Of a stretch of 64,000 nt of DNA, positions 24,958 to 33,264 are shown in pieces (position 1 is the first letter of the stretch; each line of letters opens with the position of its first letter). A model generated the notes under the pieces. It was not told the DNA's origin. It did not search any database and worked only from the letters and a program-made list of their open reading frames with translations. A program made the position numbers and the translations under genes. This DNA comes from an uncultured Allomuricauda sp. (GTDB taxonomy: Bacteria > Bacteroidota > Bacteroidia > Flavobacteriales > Flavobacteriaceae): positions 1,178,001 through 1,242,000 of the forward strand of contig NZ_CANMUU010000001.1 of NCBI RefSeq assembly GCF_947501165.1, read 5' to 3'.

Positions 24958-25665
24958 TTAACCATTACCTTCAAGATTTTGCCTAAAAACCTCAGGGGTA
25001 ACAGCTTTAGATACGTTGAAATCGCCTATTTTGGTTCTTCTGAGCATAGTCAAATGAGCACCAGAATTTAGGGCTTTTCCAAAATCATGTGCTAATGAAC
25101 GTATGTAGGTGCCTTTGCTGCAAACTACCCGAAAGTCTATCTCTGGCATGTCAAAACGGGTGATTTCAAAAGTGTGTATTTCTATAACTCTCGATTTTAT
25201 TTCTACTTGCTTTCCTTCCCGAGCATATTCATAAAGCCTTTTCCCATCTTTTTTTAATGCCGAGAACAAAGGAGGCTGCTGCTCAATTTTCCCAATGAAA
25301 TTTGGCAGAATTTCTTGTATATCCTGCTCCTTAATATGTGAAGTTGGATACGTATGGTCCACTTCGGTTTCCAAGTCATAGGATGGTGTGGTCGCACCTA
25401 GGGTTACAGTCCCAGTATATTCTTTGATTTGCCCTTGGAGTTCGGGAATTTTTTTGGTGAATTTGCCAGTGCAAATAACTAAAAGTCCAGTAGCTAGAGG
25501 GTCAAGTGTACCTGCATGACCAATCTTGAACTTTTTGTTGAGGTCAAACTTTTTTCGAATGGCCCACTTTACAGCATTCAATGCTTGGAAAGAACTCCAT
25601 TCATAAGGTTTGTCAATCAATAAAATTTGTCCTTCTAAATAATGTTGTGCTGAAATCACGAGCAA
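24958..25665 (-). CDS. truB: tRNA pseudouridine(55) synthase
   Basis: 235 residues. TruB motifs: GQILLIDKPYEWSSFQALN near residue 12, the catalytic Asp in HAGTLDPLATGLL near 50, YEYAREGKQVE near 135, and CSKGTYIRSLAHDFG near 185. It modifies U55 in the T-loop of tRNAs. There is no ATG before the first motif: TTG at 25665 or GTG at 25659 must be used. It lies 17 nt after uppP in the same direction. Confidence 0.95.
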   Translation of the reverse strand: MLVISAQHYLEGQILLIDKPYEWSSFQALNAVKWAIRKKFDLNKKFKIGHAGTLDPLATGLLVICTGKFTKKIPELQGQIKEYTGTVTLGATTPSYDLETEVDHTYPTSHIKEQDIQEILPNFIGKIEQQPPLFSALKKDGKRLYEYAREGKQVEIKSRVIEIHTFEITRFDMPEIDFRVVCSKGTYIRSLAHDFGKALNSGAHLTMLRRTKIGDFNVSKAVTPEVFRQNLEGNG

Positions 25666-25682
25666 AAATAGAGGATTTTAGA

Positions 25683-26477
25683 CTACCCCCAAATGCTCCA
25701 GGCAATCGCAATAAGGCCTACGATGAAGCAATAGATGGCAAAATAGGAGAGTTTGCTTTGGCGAACCAATTTAATCATCCAGGTACACGCGGCCAAACCG
25801 GCAACGAATGCTGCTATAAAACCTGCGCTAATGGCAACGGTCTGGTCTCCAGCAAAATGAATGTCGCCACTTAAGAGGTCCTTGGCCATTTTTCCGAAAA
25901 TTAATGGGACCACCATCAAAAATGAGAAACGCGCTGACTTTGATTTGTCCACACCCAATAAAACTGCCGCCGAAATAGTAGCTCCACTTCTAGAAATTCC
26001 AGGTAAAATGGCAACAGCTTGTGCTATGCCTATGACAAATGCACTGCGATAAGAGACTCCCTTATCCGTTGTTTTGGCCATATCTGCCAGATATAGAAGA
26101 AATCCTGTAATAAGCAACATTATGCCTACTATGATAATGGCTCCATCAAAAAAGACCTCTAAAAAATCTTCAAGAAAGAAACCGACCAAAGCGGCAGGAA
26201 TCATTGAGATTATAATTTTTAAGGAGAATTGGGTTTCTTCATTCCACTTAAATTGAAACAATCCTTTAAAAATCTCAATAACATCCTTTCGAAATACAAT
26301 AATGGTGCTCAATGCAGTTGCAAAGTGCAAAATAACTGTAAATAAGAGGCTTTCTTCTGGTATTGCATCAGCTCCAAGAATAGCTTTTCCCAATTCTAAA
26401 TGACCACTTGAGGATACTGGTAAAAACTCAGTTAAACCTTGGATAATACCAAGGATTATCGCGTCAATAACGTCCAA
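25683..26477 (-). CDS. uppP: Undecaprenyl-diphosphatase
   Basis: 264 residues, about eight membrane segments. Both catalytic motifs of the UppP/BacA family are clear: QGLTEFLPVSSSGHLEL at about residues 14-30 and PGISRSGATIS at about 159-169. The enzyme recycles undecaprenyl diphosphate for peptidoglycan and glycan synthesis and can confer bacitracin resistance. It starts 1 nt after the DUF3098 stop. Confidence 0.96.
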   Translation of the reverse strand: MDVIDAIILGIIQGLTEFLPVSSSGHLELGKAILGADAIPEESLLFTVILHFATALSTIIVFRKDVIEIFKGLFQFKWNEETQFSLKIIISMIPAALVGFFLEDFLEVFFDGAIIIVGIMLLITGFLLYLADMAKTTDKGVSYRSAFVIGIAQAVAILPGISRSGATISAAVLLGVDKSKSARFSFLMVVPLIFGKMAKDLLSGDIHFAGDQTVAISAGFIAAFVAGLAACTWMIKLVRQSKLSYFAIYCFIVGLIAIAWSIWG

Positions 26478-26478
26478 A

Positions 26479-26742
26479 TTACTTTTTCTTTTTGTGAGGA
26501 TTCAACAATATGGCATATACTTGAATGCCCAGTCCAATAAGAACCAGAGTCGGTGCCAAACGTATTCTTCTAAAATTATAGATATCCGGATTGAAGACAT
26601 TGGGGTCGTCGCTTCCGCCTCCGCTCATCAAAATAAAGCCCAATGCTATGAAGGCGAGTCCGATGAAAAGAAATAGATAGTTTTTTCTTCGAAAAACAAA
26701 CTCTTTTGACGGTTCTTTTTCCTTCTTATTTTTCTTACTCAT
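26479..26742 (-). CDS. DUF3098 small membrane protein
   Basis: 87 residues, basic N- and C-termini (KKNKKEKEP; PHKKKK) and two membrane segments (about 28-44 and 66-82) separated by a short glycine/asparagine-rich loop (GGGSDDPNVFNP). Matches DUF3098, typically found between ftsX and uppP in Bacteroidota, as here. Role unknown; the position suggests a cell-envelope or division function. Confidence 0.85.
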   Translation of the reverse strand: MSKKNKKEKEPSKEFVFRRKNYLFLFIGLAFIALGFILMSGGGSDDPNVFNPDIYNFRRIRLAPTLVLIGLGIQVYAILLNPHKKKK

Positions 26743-26751
26743 GTTGTAAAG

Positions 26752-27630
26752 TTAATAATAAAGATCATCAGTCCTTAAATTCAAAAAACGTTGTGTTGCT
26801 ACGTGAGTGCTCAGCCAAGATATCAAGACCCCAAGAGCAAAAACAGAAACAAACAGCCCGATAAGGCTTACCAACTCTTGAAATAGCCTTAGCTCGGGGA
26901 AGTTGAGGTTTACATAATATACCACAACGGCGAGCGCAATTAAAGCAATTAAGGCCCCCAGCATGCCCAGTTGAATATTTGTCCAGATGAAAGGTTTTCT
27001 GATAAATGTTTTTGTAGCACCCACCATCTGCATTGTCTTGATGATAAATCTCTTTGAATAGATGGAGAGGCGAATAGAGCTGTTTATCAATAATACCGAT
27101 ATAAAAGTAAAAACTCCGCTTGCAATCAATATCCAAAAACTAATTCGCTGCACATTATCGCTAAGCAAAGAGATGAGGGGTTGATCATAGCTCACCTCAT
27201 CCACATAGGTTTTTGAGGCAATTTCATCGGCTATCTCTGAAATTTGCGTAGGAGACACAAAATCAGCCTTGAGATTTACATCAATGGAATTTTTGAGGGG
27301 ATTATATCCTAAAAACTCCACAAAATTTTCGCCAATGTCCTCACTATATTGCTCTGCGGCATCCTCTTTTGAAACGTAATTTGCAGACTTGGTATAATCT
27401 GCCAGAGCCAAACTTTTTTGAAGCTGTTCAATTTCCACGGGTTTGGCGTTATCTTTTAAAAAGATGGAAACAGTTATTTGCTCTTTGAAGTGGTCTGCCA
27501 ACTTTTTGGTATTCAATACCAGAAGACCCAATACACCCAATAAAAAAAGAACCAAAGCAATACTTAGTACTACGGAAAAGTAGGATGAAATCAGACGTCT
27601 TCTTTGATAGCGTTCAATATATTGGCTCAT
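26752..27630 (-). CDS. ftsX: Cell division ABC permease FtsX
   Basis: 292 residues, usual length. A cytoplasmic N-terminus is followed by a first membrane segment (about 20-40), an extracytoplasmic domain (45-165; FLKDNAKPVEIEQLQKSL, VDEVSYDQPLI) and three further segments with the FtsX C-terminal motif (KRFIIKTMQMVGATKTFIRKPF near 195-215). With FtsE (not in the window) it controls peptidoglycan hydrolases at the septum. First gene of the unit that continues with DUF3098, uppP and truB. Confidence 0.93.
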   Translation of the reverse strand: MSQYIERYQRRRLISSYFSVVLSIALVLFLLGVLGLLVLNTKKLADHFKEQITVSIFLKDNAKPVEIEQLQKSLALADYTKSANYVSKEDAAEQYSEDIGENFVEFLGYNPLKNSIDVNLKADFVSPTQISEIADEIASKTYVDEVSYDQPLISLLSDNVQRISFWILIASGVFTFISVLLINSSIRLSIYSKRFIIKTMQMVGATKTFIRKPFIWTNIQLGMLGALIALIALAVVVYYVNLNFPELRLFQELVSLIGLFVSVFALGVLISWLSTHVATQRFLNLRTDDLYY

Positions 27631-27715
27631 AGGGCAAAATGAATACGTAAAAATAGGAAAGTAATCAGTAAGACCTAAAGAGATCTACTTTTTGATGTTC
27701 AATACATGTGTTTTT

Positions 27716-29602
27716 TTATCGTTTTAGTGTAAAATGCCCCGTAAATTGATTTTCTCCCACCTGAATTCGGTACCAGTAATCACTTTCTGGCAAAGGACGG
27801 CCGTTAAAGGTTCCATTCCATGAAAAATCAAAGCTGGAAGATTGGAAAAGTAGTTTAGAAGTTCGGTCAAAAATGCGAATTGAGAATGTATCGAAAGGTT
27901 GGACTCCTTCTGGTGAGAAACTGTCATTTATGCCATCACCATTTGGAGTAAAAAATCTTGGAATTACAATATGTATGAATTGAAAAGCAACAGGGTCGCA
28001 TACGTCTTCACTTCGCACAAAAATAGTATAGTTGCCACCCAGAAGATTTTCAAAAACAGGTTGTTGTTGGTATACAAAGCCATTTAAGGAATATTCAAAA
28101 CCACCCTCGTTTGCTACAGTAACAACAATATCTCTATGGTCTGAATTCACTTTTTCAATGATTGGTCTGTCAATTTGGATAAGGTCTATTTTTTTTGTGT
28201 TGGAACATCCATTTACATCTGTGACCGTAACTTGATAAACACCTGGGCTACTTACATTAATTTCCTCTGTGGTTTGACCGGCATCCCATAAATATGTAGC
28301 ATTTGGGAAACTGGCAGAAAGCATAATAGATTCTCCTTCGCAAAAGCTAAACTGCTCATCTGTTAAAACAGGTAAGTCAAAAAAAGCAATGGAAACTGCT
28401 GTTCTTTCATTTGAAATACATCCCGCCCTGCTGGTCAACGCTTCCGCATAGAAGGTTCCGTCTACAGAAGTTTCGTAGTCCGTAGTGTTGGAGGTCAAAA
28501 GCGTTCCGCCAACAGGTGAATCGTACCAATTTACCAGTACCCCCTCTGGAACAGATACCGAAACACTATCAAAAGTAGCACCACAAACGGTTACGTCGCC
28601 CAAACTAACTGGGGCATCTGGCCTCGGAATAACTGAAACTTCGAAAGTGTCGGAAACTATATTACAACTTGAATTTGCTAAATTAATAGGGTCTTCCGCG
28701 ACCTGTACTCGATAAAATGTTGTGGTGTTTAAAGAAGGGGTTGTATAAGTGGAATTGTTCTCACCCGGGATATCCGTCCAATTTTCTCCATCCGAGCTCA
28801 CCTGCCATTGATACACATGGCTTTGAAAAACTGAAAAATCGGGGGTGGCGACCAGTGTTGTGGAAACCGGAATTTCATCTTCGCAAATATCAATAAAAGT
28901 ATCGTTGGTTGAATTCGCAACAGATATGGTATCACCACAAGTTCTGAAAACAATATCGTCTATGGCCAAATCATTTCCACACCCTCCATTGCCATTATTT
29001 GACATTCGTAAAATAACTGAAGTCTGTCCAACTTGGGTAGTAAATACAAGTCCAAATTGATTCCATACCGGGGTATTTGTAGAATTGATTTCACCAGTAC
29101 TTCCCGAAGCTAGAACTTGCGTTCCGGTACTATCAAGAATTTCAAATTTCACATTTATGGGTATTGGTGTTCCAGGACATTGGGAAACTCTAGGTAGTAG
29201 ATTTAATAGCCATGCAGAAAATTCGTAGGAGGTGTTTTCACAAAGACCGGTGATACTTCGATTGAAAAAAGTATCCGCAGTAAAACTGGCGTTTACAATA
29301 AAAGACTTTCCATTTACATCCCCAGGAGTATGGTCCGTGGTATCAAACCAATCAAAGTAATTGGTTCTGCTGGATATGGTATAGTTTCCATCATTGGGCT
29401 CTAAAGGGCCTCCTTCCACATAATTATAGGTGGTGGTACCTGGTGGTAGAGGAGGGCCATCCAGAATTCCAGTGCCAAAAGTTTCGGTAAAGATGGGGTC
29501 GCCAGAGTTACCTCCGCAAAAGCCTAATTGTGCATGGGAAGTATGTGCAAAAAGACACAATAGCACTAGGAAGAAGAGATATCTGATTTTCAGCAATTTC
29601 AA
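27716..29602 (-). CDS. Large secreted protein, T9SS type B sorting domain
   Basis: 628 residues. Signal peptide (about 1-24, ending SHAQ). The N-terminal half looks like a lectin or carbohydrate-binding jelly-roll (LAIDDIVFRTCG), followed by Ig-like/PKD-type repeats, and the C-terminal ~85 residues form the gliding-motility-associated or type B sorting domain (RFFTPNGDGINDSF...; final GHFTLKR). It should be exported by the type IX system and stay at or leave the cell surface. The start is TTG at 29602; the frame upstream is closed by a stop without any ATG. Confidence 0.9.
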   Translation of the reverse strand: MKLLKIRYLFFLVLLCLFAHTSHAQLGFCGGNSGDPIFTETFGTGILDGPPLPPGTTTYNYVEGGPLEPNDGNYTISSRTNYFDWFDTTDHTPGDVNGKSFIVNASFTADTFFNRSITGLCENTSYEFSAWLLNLLPRVSQCPGTPIPINVKFEILDSTGTQVLASGSTGEINSTNTPVWNQFGLVFTTQVGQTSVILRMSNNGNGGCGNDLAIDDIVFRTCGDTISVANSTNDTFIDICEDEIPVSTTLVATPDFSVFQSHVYQWQVSSDGENWTDIPGENNSTYTTPSLNTTTFYRVQVAEDPINLANSSCNIVSDTFEVSVIPRPDAPVSLGDVTVCGATFDSVSVSVPEGVLVNWYDSPVGGTLLTSNTTDYETSVDGTFYAEALTSRAGCISNERTAVSIAFFDLPVLTDEQFSFCEGESIMLSASFPNATYLWDAGQTTEEINVSSPGVYQVTVTDVNGCSNTKKIDLIQIDRPIIEKVNSDHRDIVVTVANEGGFEYSLNGFVYQQQPVFENLLGGNYTIFVRSEDVCDPVAFQFIHIVIPRFFTPNGDGINDSFSPEGVQPFDTFSIRIFDRTSKLLFQSSSFDFSWNGTFNGRPLPESDYWYRIQVGENQFTGHFTLKR

Positions 29603-29660
29603 TTTTTTAAAGCGGTGACATAGAGGGTACTTTATCTTTTTCGATTTGGGGGATTAAACC

Positions 29661-29668
29661 TATTTTTG
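29661..29668 (+). promoter_or_regulatory. Predicted -7 box (TATTTTTG) of leuS
   Basis: Exact TAnnTTTG match 24 nt before ATG 29693; it also overlaps the alternative TTG start at 29666, arguing against that start. Confidence 0.5.
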
Positions 29669-29692
29669 CCAACCATAGGAGAAATATATAAA

Positions 29693-32600
29693 ATGAACTA
29701 CAATTTCAGAGAAATTGAGGCCAAATGGCAAAAATATTGGGCTGAAAACGAAACCTTTAAGGCGAGCAATCAATCGGATAAACCGAAATTCTATGCGCTT
29801 TCCATGTTTCCCTACCCTTCAGGTGCAGGACTTCATGTGGGGCACCCTTTAGGGTATATTGCCGGAGACATCTATGCTCGTTTTAAACGACACAAAGGGT
29901 TCAATGTGCTTCACCCTATGGGTTATGATTCCTTTGGGCTTCCTGCGGAACAGTATGCTATTCAAACCGGACAACATCCAGCCATAACTACGGAAACCAA
30001 CATAAATAGGTATCGGGAGCAATTGGATCAGTTGGGATTCTCCTTTGATTGGAGTCGGGAAGTGAGAACTTCGGACCCAAAATACTATAAGTGGACACAG
30101 TGGGTATTCATTCAATTGTTCAATTCATGGTACAATAAAACTTCAGATAAGGCAGAGGATATTTCAACATTGATTTCCCTTTTTGAACAAGATGGAAATA
30201 CAAAAGTTAATGCCGCTTGTGATGATGACACTCCAGTGTTTGATGCTGAAGATTGGTCAGGGTTTTCTGAAAAGACCCAACAACAGATTCTTTTAAAGTA
30301 TAGATTGACCTATTTGGCGGATACTGAGGTAAACTGGTGTCCAGCTTTGGGTACTGTATTGGCAAATGATGAAATTGTTAATGGCGTTTCCGAAAGGGGA
30401 GGGCATCCCGTTATCCGAAAAAAGATGACCCAATGGAGCATGCGTATTACAGCCTATGCTCAACGTCTTTTGGATGGTTTGGATACCATAGATTGGCCAC
30501 AACCGCTTAAAGATTCCCAAACCAATTGGATTGGGCGTTCGGAAGGAGCTTCTGTGACCTTCAATGTCATTCCAACCGAGCGGAGCGACGAGGAATCTCA
30601 TAAAATCGAAGTCTTCACCACCCGACCTGATACCATTTTTGGGGTGAGTTTTATGACCTTGGCCCCAGAACATGAATTGGTGGCCAAGATTACCACACCT
30701 GAGCAAAAAGATGAGGTGGAAGCTTATGTGGAAGCTACAGCCAAACGTTCCGAACGCGATAGAATGGCAGATGTGAAGACTATTTCTGGGGTGTTTACAG
30801 GTGCCTATGCAGAACATCCATTTACCAAAGAACCGGTTCCTATTTGGATTGGGGACTACGTACTGGCCAGTTATGGTACTGGTGCCGTAATGGCGGTTCC
30901 TTGTGGTGACCAAAGGGATTATGATTTTGCGAAGCATTACAATATTCCTATACCCAACATTTTTAAAGGGATTGATATTTCTGAAGAGGCTTTTGCCGAT
31001 AAAGCCAATACAATTATTGGTAATTCTGATTTTTTGAACGGTCTGTCCTATAAAGAGGCCACTTCCAAAGCGATTGTTGAATTAGAAAAGCTAGGCCAAG
31101 GTCAGGGAAAAATAAATTACCGTCTTCGCGATGCTGTTTTTAGCAGACAGCGGTATTGGGGAGAGCCTTTTCCGGTGTATTATGTAGACGATATGCCTCA
31201 AATGATTGCTTTGGAGCATTTGCCTTTGGAACTTCCTGAAGTTGAAAAGTATCTGCCAACAGAGACAGGAGAGCCACCTCTGGGCAATGCAACAGATTGG
31301 GCTTGGGATACGGAACAATGTACTGTGGTCAGTAATCAATTAATCAATGATTCCACTGTTTTTCCATTGGAGTTGAACACCATGCCTGGTTGGGCAGGGA
31401 GCTCCCAATACTTCAATAGGTATATGGACCCACACAATGATGAGGCCATCTATTCCAAAGAAGCTATTGGCTATTGGCAAGATGTAGACCTATATATAGG
31501 AGGCAGTGAACATGCTACAGGACACTTGCTGTATTCTCGTTTTTGGCAAAAATTCTTGTTTGATATTGGGATTGCGCCCAAAGAAGAGTTTGCCCAGAAG
31601 TTGATTAATCAGGGAATGATTTTAGGAACTAGTGCGATAGTTTATAGGGTTGGAATAACTATTCAACATAAAGTTGGTGAAGGTGACGTTAATGGCAAGA
31701 AAACAATTCAATTAGGTGACGCAATAAAAACTTCAACAAATAATAATTTGTATGTGTCAAAGGGGATTTTGAGCAGAGCTATCAATCTTAAATCGGAAAA
31801 TCCACCTCACTGGGGATTTGATGAGATTCAAGATATTGAATTTTTGAATGAGCTATTTGAAAAAGTAGTCCAATTATACGGTATCTCAAATGAAGAAGTA
31901 GACGGTATTATGAGCGAAAAATTAGTCCTCACATATAATGTTACTCCAATTCGGTTGGATGTTAATAACGTAAACTCCTCTGATGAAATAATCAGTTTTG
32001 ATAAGATGACCTTTTGGAATGAACATAAAGGAGCAGAGTTTTTATTAGAAGATGGCAAATATATTGTGAGAAGAGAGGTGGAAAAAATGTCAAAGAGATG
32101 GCTAAATGTCGTCAACCCGGATGCCATTTGTGAGGAGTACGGGGCAGATTCTCTTCGTTTGTACGAAATGTTCCTTGGGCCTTTGGAGCAATCCAAACCC
32201 TGGAATACAGCAGGGATAACCGGAGTGCATTCTTTCTTAAAAAAACTATGGAAGCTTTACGGCACCTTAGGGGATTCAGAACCCTCCGCGGAAAACTTAA
32301 AAACGCTTCATAAAACCATCAAAAAAGTAGAAGAGGATATTGAGAACTTTTCGTTCAACACCTCTGTTTCCACTTTTATGATCTGTGTGAATGAATTGAC
32401 AGCACAAAAATGTACGAGTAAATCCATTTTGGAACCCTTGGCGATTCTGGTTTCGCCCTATGCACCGCATATTGCCGAAGAGCTTTGGGAGCGTTTGGGC
32501 CATTCGGAATCCATTGCAAATGCGCCATTCCCAAACTTTGAAGAAAAGTATTTGGTAGAGAGCACAAAGGAATACCCGATTTCCTTTAATGGTAAACTTC

Positions 32601-32749
32601 GCTTTAAATTAGAGCTACCTTTGGATATGGGCAAAGATGAAATTGAAGCAGTTGTGATGGCCCATGACAAAACTAAGGAACAATTACAAGGGCGCGAACC
32701 CAAAAAAATAATTGTGGTTCCAGGAAAGATTGTCAATATCGTAGGCTAG
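29693..32749 (+). CDS. leuS: Leucyl-tRNA synthetase with unusual insertions
   Basis: 1018 residues from the ATG at 29693, long for a bacterial LeuRS. The HIGH motif is H48-V-G-H51. The editing domain (about 290-480) contains FTTRPDTIFG and GTGAVMAVPCGD. The catalytic loop is K798-M-S-K-R802 (KMSKR rather than KMSKS), then the anticodon-binding and C-terminal domains (NTAGITGVHSFLKKLW). Two oddities: a palindromic repeat-like stretch in frame at residues ~291-303, and a long insertion (about 660-780) just before KMSKR, where the leucine-specific domain normally sits. The enzyme charges tRNA-Leu. Confidence 0.96.
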   Translation: MNYNFREIEAKWQKYWAENETFKASNQSDKPKFYALSMFPYPSGAGLHVGHPLGYIAGDIYARFKRHKGFNVLHPMGYDSFGLPAEQYAIQTGQHPAITTETNINRYREQLDQLGFSFDWSREVRTSDPKYYKWTQWVFIQLFNSWYNKTSDKAEDISTLISLFEQDGNTKVNAACDDDTPVFDAEDWSGFSEKTQQQILLKYRLTYLADTEVNWCPALGTVLANDEIVNGVSERGGHPVIRKKMTQWSMRITAYAQRLLDGLDTIDWPQPLKDSQTNWIGRSEGASVTFNVIPTERSDEESHKIEVFTTRPDTIFGVSFMTLAPEHELVAKITTPEQKDEVEAYVEATAKRSERDRMADVKTISGVFTGAYAEHPFTKEPVPIWIGDYVLASYGTGAVMAVPCGDQRDYDFAKHYNIPIPNIFKGIDISEEAFADKANTIIGNSDFLNGLSYKEATSKAIVELEKLGQGQGKINYRLRDAVFSRQRYWGEPFPVYYVDDMPQMIALEHLPLELPEVEKYLPTETGEPPLGNATDWAWDTEQCTVVSNQLINDSTVFPLELNTMPGWAGSSQYFNRYMDPHNDEAIYSKEAIGYWQDVDLYIGGSEHATGHLLYSRFWQKFLFDIGIAPKEEFAQKLINQGMILGTSAIVYRVGITIQHKVGEGDVNGKKTIQLGDAIKTSTNNNLYVSKGILSRAINLKSENPPHWGFDEIQDIEFLNELFEKVVQLYGISNEEVDGIMSEKLVLTYNVTPIRLDVNNVNSSDEIISFDKMTFWNEHKGAEFLLEDGKYIVRREVEKMSKRWLNVVNPDAICEEYGADSLRLYEMFLGPLEQSKPWNTAGITGVHSFLKKLWKLYGTLGDSEPSAENLKTLHKTIKKVEEDIENFSFNTSVSTFMICVNELTAQKCTSKSILEPLAILVSPYAPHIAEELWERLGHSESIANAPFPNFEEKYLVESTKEYPISFNGKLRFKLELPLDMGKDEIEAVVMAHDKTKEQLQGREPKKIIVVPGKIVNIVG
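30565..30601 (+). repeat. Palindromic interspersed-type repeat inside leuS
   Basis: The stretch TGTCATTCC...GGAATCTCAT, with ATTCC (30569-30573) and GGAAT (30592-30596) as inverted ends around a GAGCGGAGCGACGAG core, looks like the short repeat I recall being widespread between genes in Flavobacteriaceae. Here it is read in frame as PTERSDEES within the editing domain. Only this one copy is present in the window. Confidence 0.5.
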
Positions 32750-32825
32750 CTCCGCTTGGGATAACATAGTATTGGTTGTTCCGTCCAAAGGATACAAACC
32801 TTTTAGACATTTAAAAATCCACTCA

Positions 32826-33080
32826 ATGGAAAATATTGAAATCATCGGGTTGGTTGCGGCTACCCTGACCACATCTGCATTTGTGCCACAAGTATACAAG
32901 GCTTACAAAAACAAGTCTACTAAAGATGTTTCCTTGACCATGTACACGGTTTTCTTGGCGGGAACCATACTTTGGTTGGTCTATGGCATCAAAATTCAAA
33001 GTCCGTCCGTTATATTGGCCAATGGCATAACATCCTTATTGGCAATTCTTATGCTTGTTTTGAAATTAAAATACAAATGA
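32826..33080 (+). CDS. SemiSWEET sugar transporter
   Basis: 84 residues with three membrane segments, the size of bacterial SemiSWEETs. It shows the MtN3/PQ-loop pattern: TSAFVPQVYKAYKNKSTKDVSL (PQ motif at about residues 21-22) and a conserved Tyr-Gly segment WLVYGI. Such proteins dimerise to move mono- or disaccharides. The start is ATG 32826; the upstream extension of the frame has no family similarity. Followed by a terminator. Confidence 0.9.
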   Translation: MENIEIIGLVAATLTTSAFVPQVYKAYKNKSTKDVSLTMYTVFLAGTILWLVYGIKIQSPSVILANGITSLLAILMLVLKLKYK

Positions 33081-33133
33081 CCCTGCTAAATTAAAGGGTA
33101 TTCAAATATAATTTTATTTTATTTGAATAACAC

Positions 33134-33160
33134 CCCCTATTTTTTAGGGGTATATTTTTT
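33134..33160 (+). terminator. Terminator after SemiSWEET
   Basis: Stem CCCCTA/TAGGGG with a T5 loop, followed by a T-rich run. An additional perfect inverted repeat TATTCAAATA/TATTTGAATA precedes it at 33099-33129. Confidence 0.7.
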
Positions 33161-33191
33161 AGAATTTATATTTTTTATCGACTCACCCCTA
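33145..33191 (+). promoter_or_regulatory. Alternative hairpin upstream of ald
   Basis: TAGGGGT (33145-33151), the right arm of the terminator, can instead pair perfectly with ACCCCTA (33185-33191). The two hairpins are mutually exclusive. A TACATTTT box (33190-33197) follows. Confidence 0.3.
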
Positions 33192-33264
33192 CATTTTATC
33201 GATATTTTCTTTTTTTATTGTGTTTTTTATGACACCTTTGAATCGTAATCAAAAAAACATAGAA

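Noticed and set aside
29666..29692. TTG 29666 start for leuS
   Set aside because: It overlaps the TATTTTTG box, and the family N-terminus begins at MNYNFREIE.
30293..30937. 214-codon open frame antisense to leuS
   Set aside because: It lies entirely inside the well-conserved leuS gene and its translation is not protein-like; a shadow frame.
33220..33264. Upstream starts of ald at TTG 33220 or ATG 33229
   Set aside because: The alanine dehydrogenase family begins at MIxGVPKEI, which is at 33265.
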